A stretch of 14,973 nucleotides of DNA from an uncultured Bacillota bacterium (lineage in GTDB: Bacteria > Bacillota_I > Bacilli_A > RFN20 > CAG-631): the NCBI GenBank assembly GCA_905197115.1, contig CAJJXN010000032.1, positions 1-14,973 of the forward strand, given 5' to 3'. A program made the position numbers and the translations under genes. Of the stretch, positions 14,962 to 14,973 are shown piece after piece. The notes under the pieces are model-generated. The model was not told the origin of the DNA and ran no database searches. It worked only from the letters and a program-made list of their open reading frames with translations. Within the stretch, counting starts at the first letter, position 1, and each line of letters starts with the position of its first letter.

Positions 14962-14973
14962 GTAACCGGTTAC
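14962..14973. promoter_or_regulatory. LacI/GalR-type operator palindrome
   Basis: GTAACCGGTTAC is a perfect 12-bp palindrome with the central CG typical of LacI-family operators. It lies a few bases after the predicted transcription start, where a bound repressor would block initiation or escape. It may extend past the window edge. Confidence 0.8.

Noticed and set aside
1..14973. CRISPR array, tRNA or rRNA genes
   Set aside because: No regularly spaced repeats, cloverleaf-like sequences or conserved rRNA segments were seen; genes and short regulatory gaps account for the window.

Overview
The window comes from an AT-rich, low-GC Gram-positive-type bacterium. Strong AAGGAGG ribosome binding sites, Bacillus-like gene neighbourhoods (miaB followed by a YlbF/YmcA-family gene) and U-tract terminators point to a Bacillota or a Mollicutes-adjacent gut lineage. 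Tryptophan is read from TGG and TGA is used as a stop, so the code is the standard bacterial one. The exact lineage is an inference and is not resolved here. All genes lie on the + strand.

Positions 1-856. The first 139 bases hold the 3' end of a gene whose codon use is unlike the rest: all four Gln codons are CAG and four of five Glu codons are GAG, whereas the rest of the window is overwhelmingly CAA/GAA. An A/T-only tract then runs into an open frame with no start codon and no ribosome binding site, which becomes a YIP1-type membrane protein. This looks like a broken gene: either a mobile-element or rearrangement junction, or a chimeric assembly join.

Positions 840-7386. This is the rest of a carbohydrate-uptake type operon: a secreted 848-residue protein resembling the DUF5696 family, then two MalF/MalG-like ABC permeases, ending at a hairpin terminator. 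The first permease is remarkable. About 584 residues of charged, coiled-coil-rich cytoplasmic sequence precede the six membrane segments, giving about 942 residues where about 300 is usual. No substrate-binding protein or ATPase is present in the window.

Positions 7373-8180. A promoter, a TPP riboswitch aptamer, a likely switch terminator and thiT (thiamine ECF transporter S component) form a self-contained vitamin-uptake unit closed by a terminator.

Positions 8216-13133. A tightly packed housekeeping operon: lysS, a two-domain GNAT acetyltransferase, ispD, miaB and a YlbF/YmcA-family gene starting from TTG. It joins tRNA charging, tRNA modification, isoprenoid synthesis and possibly mRNA-processing control. 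A terminator closes it.

Positions 13154-14887. A single-gene unit with an extended -10 promoter encodes a signal-less GH26-like glycoside hydrolase with an unrecognised N-terminal domain. After its terminator, the last 50 bases hold a near-consensus promoter and a perfect 12-bp LacI-type operator for a gene beyond the window. Together with the permease operon this suggests a chromosomal region devoted partly to sugar capture and breakdown.
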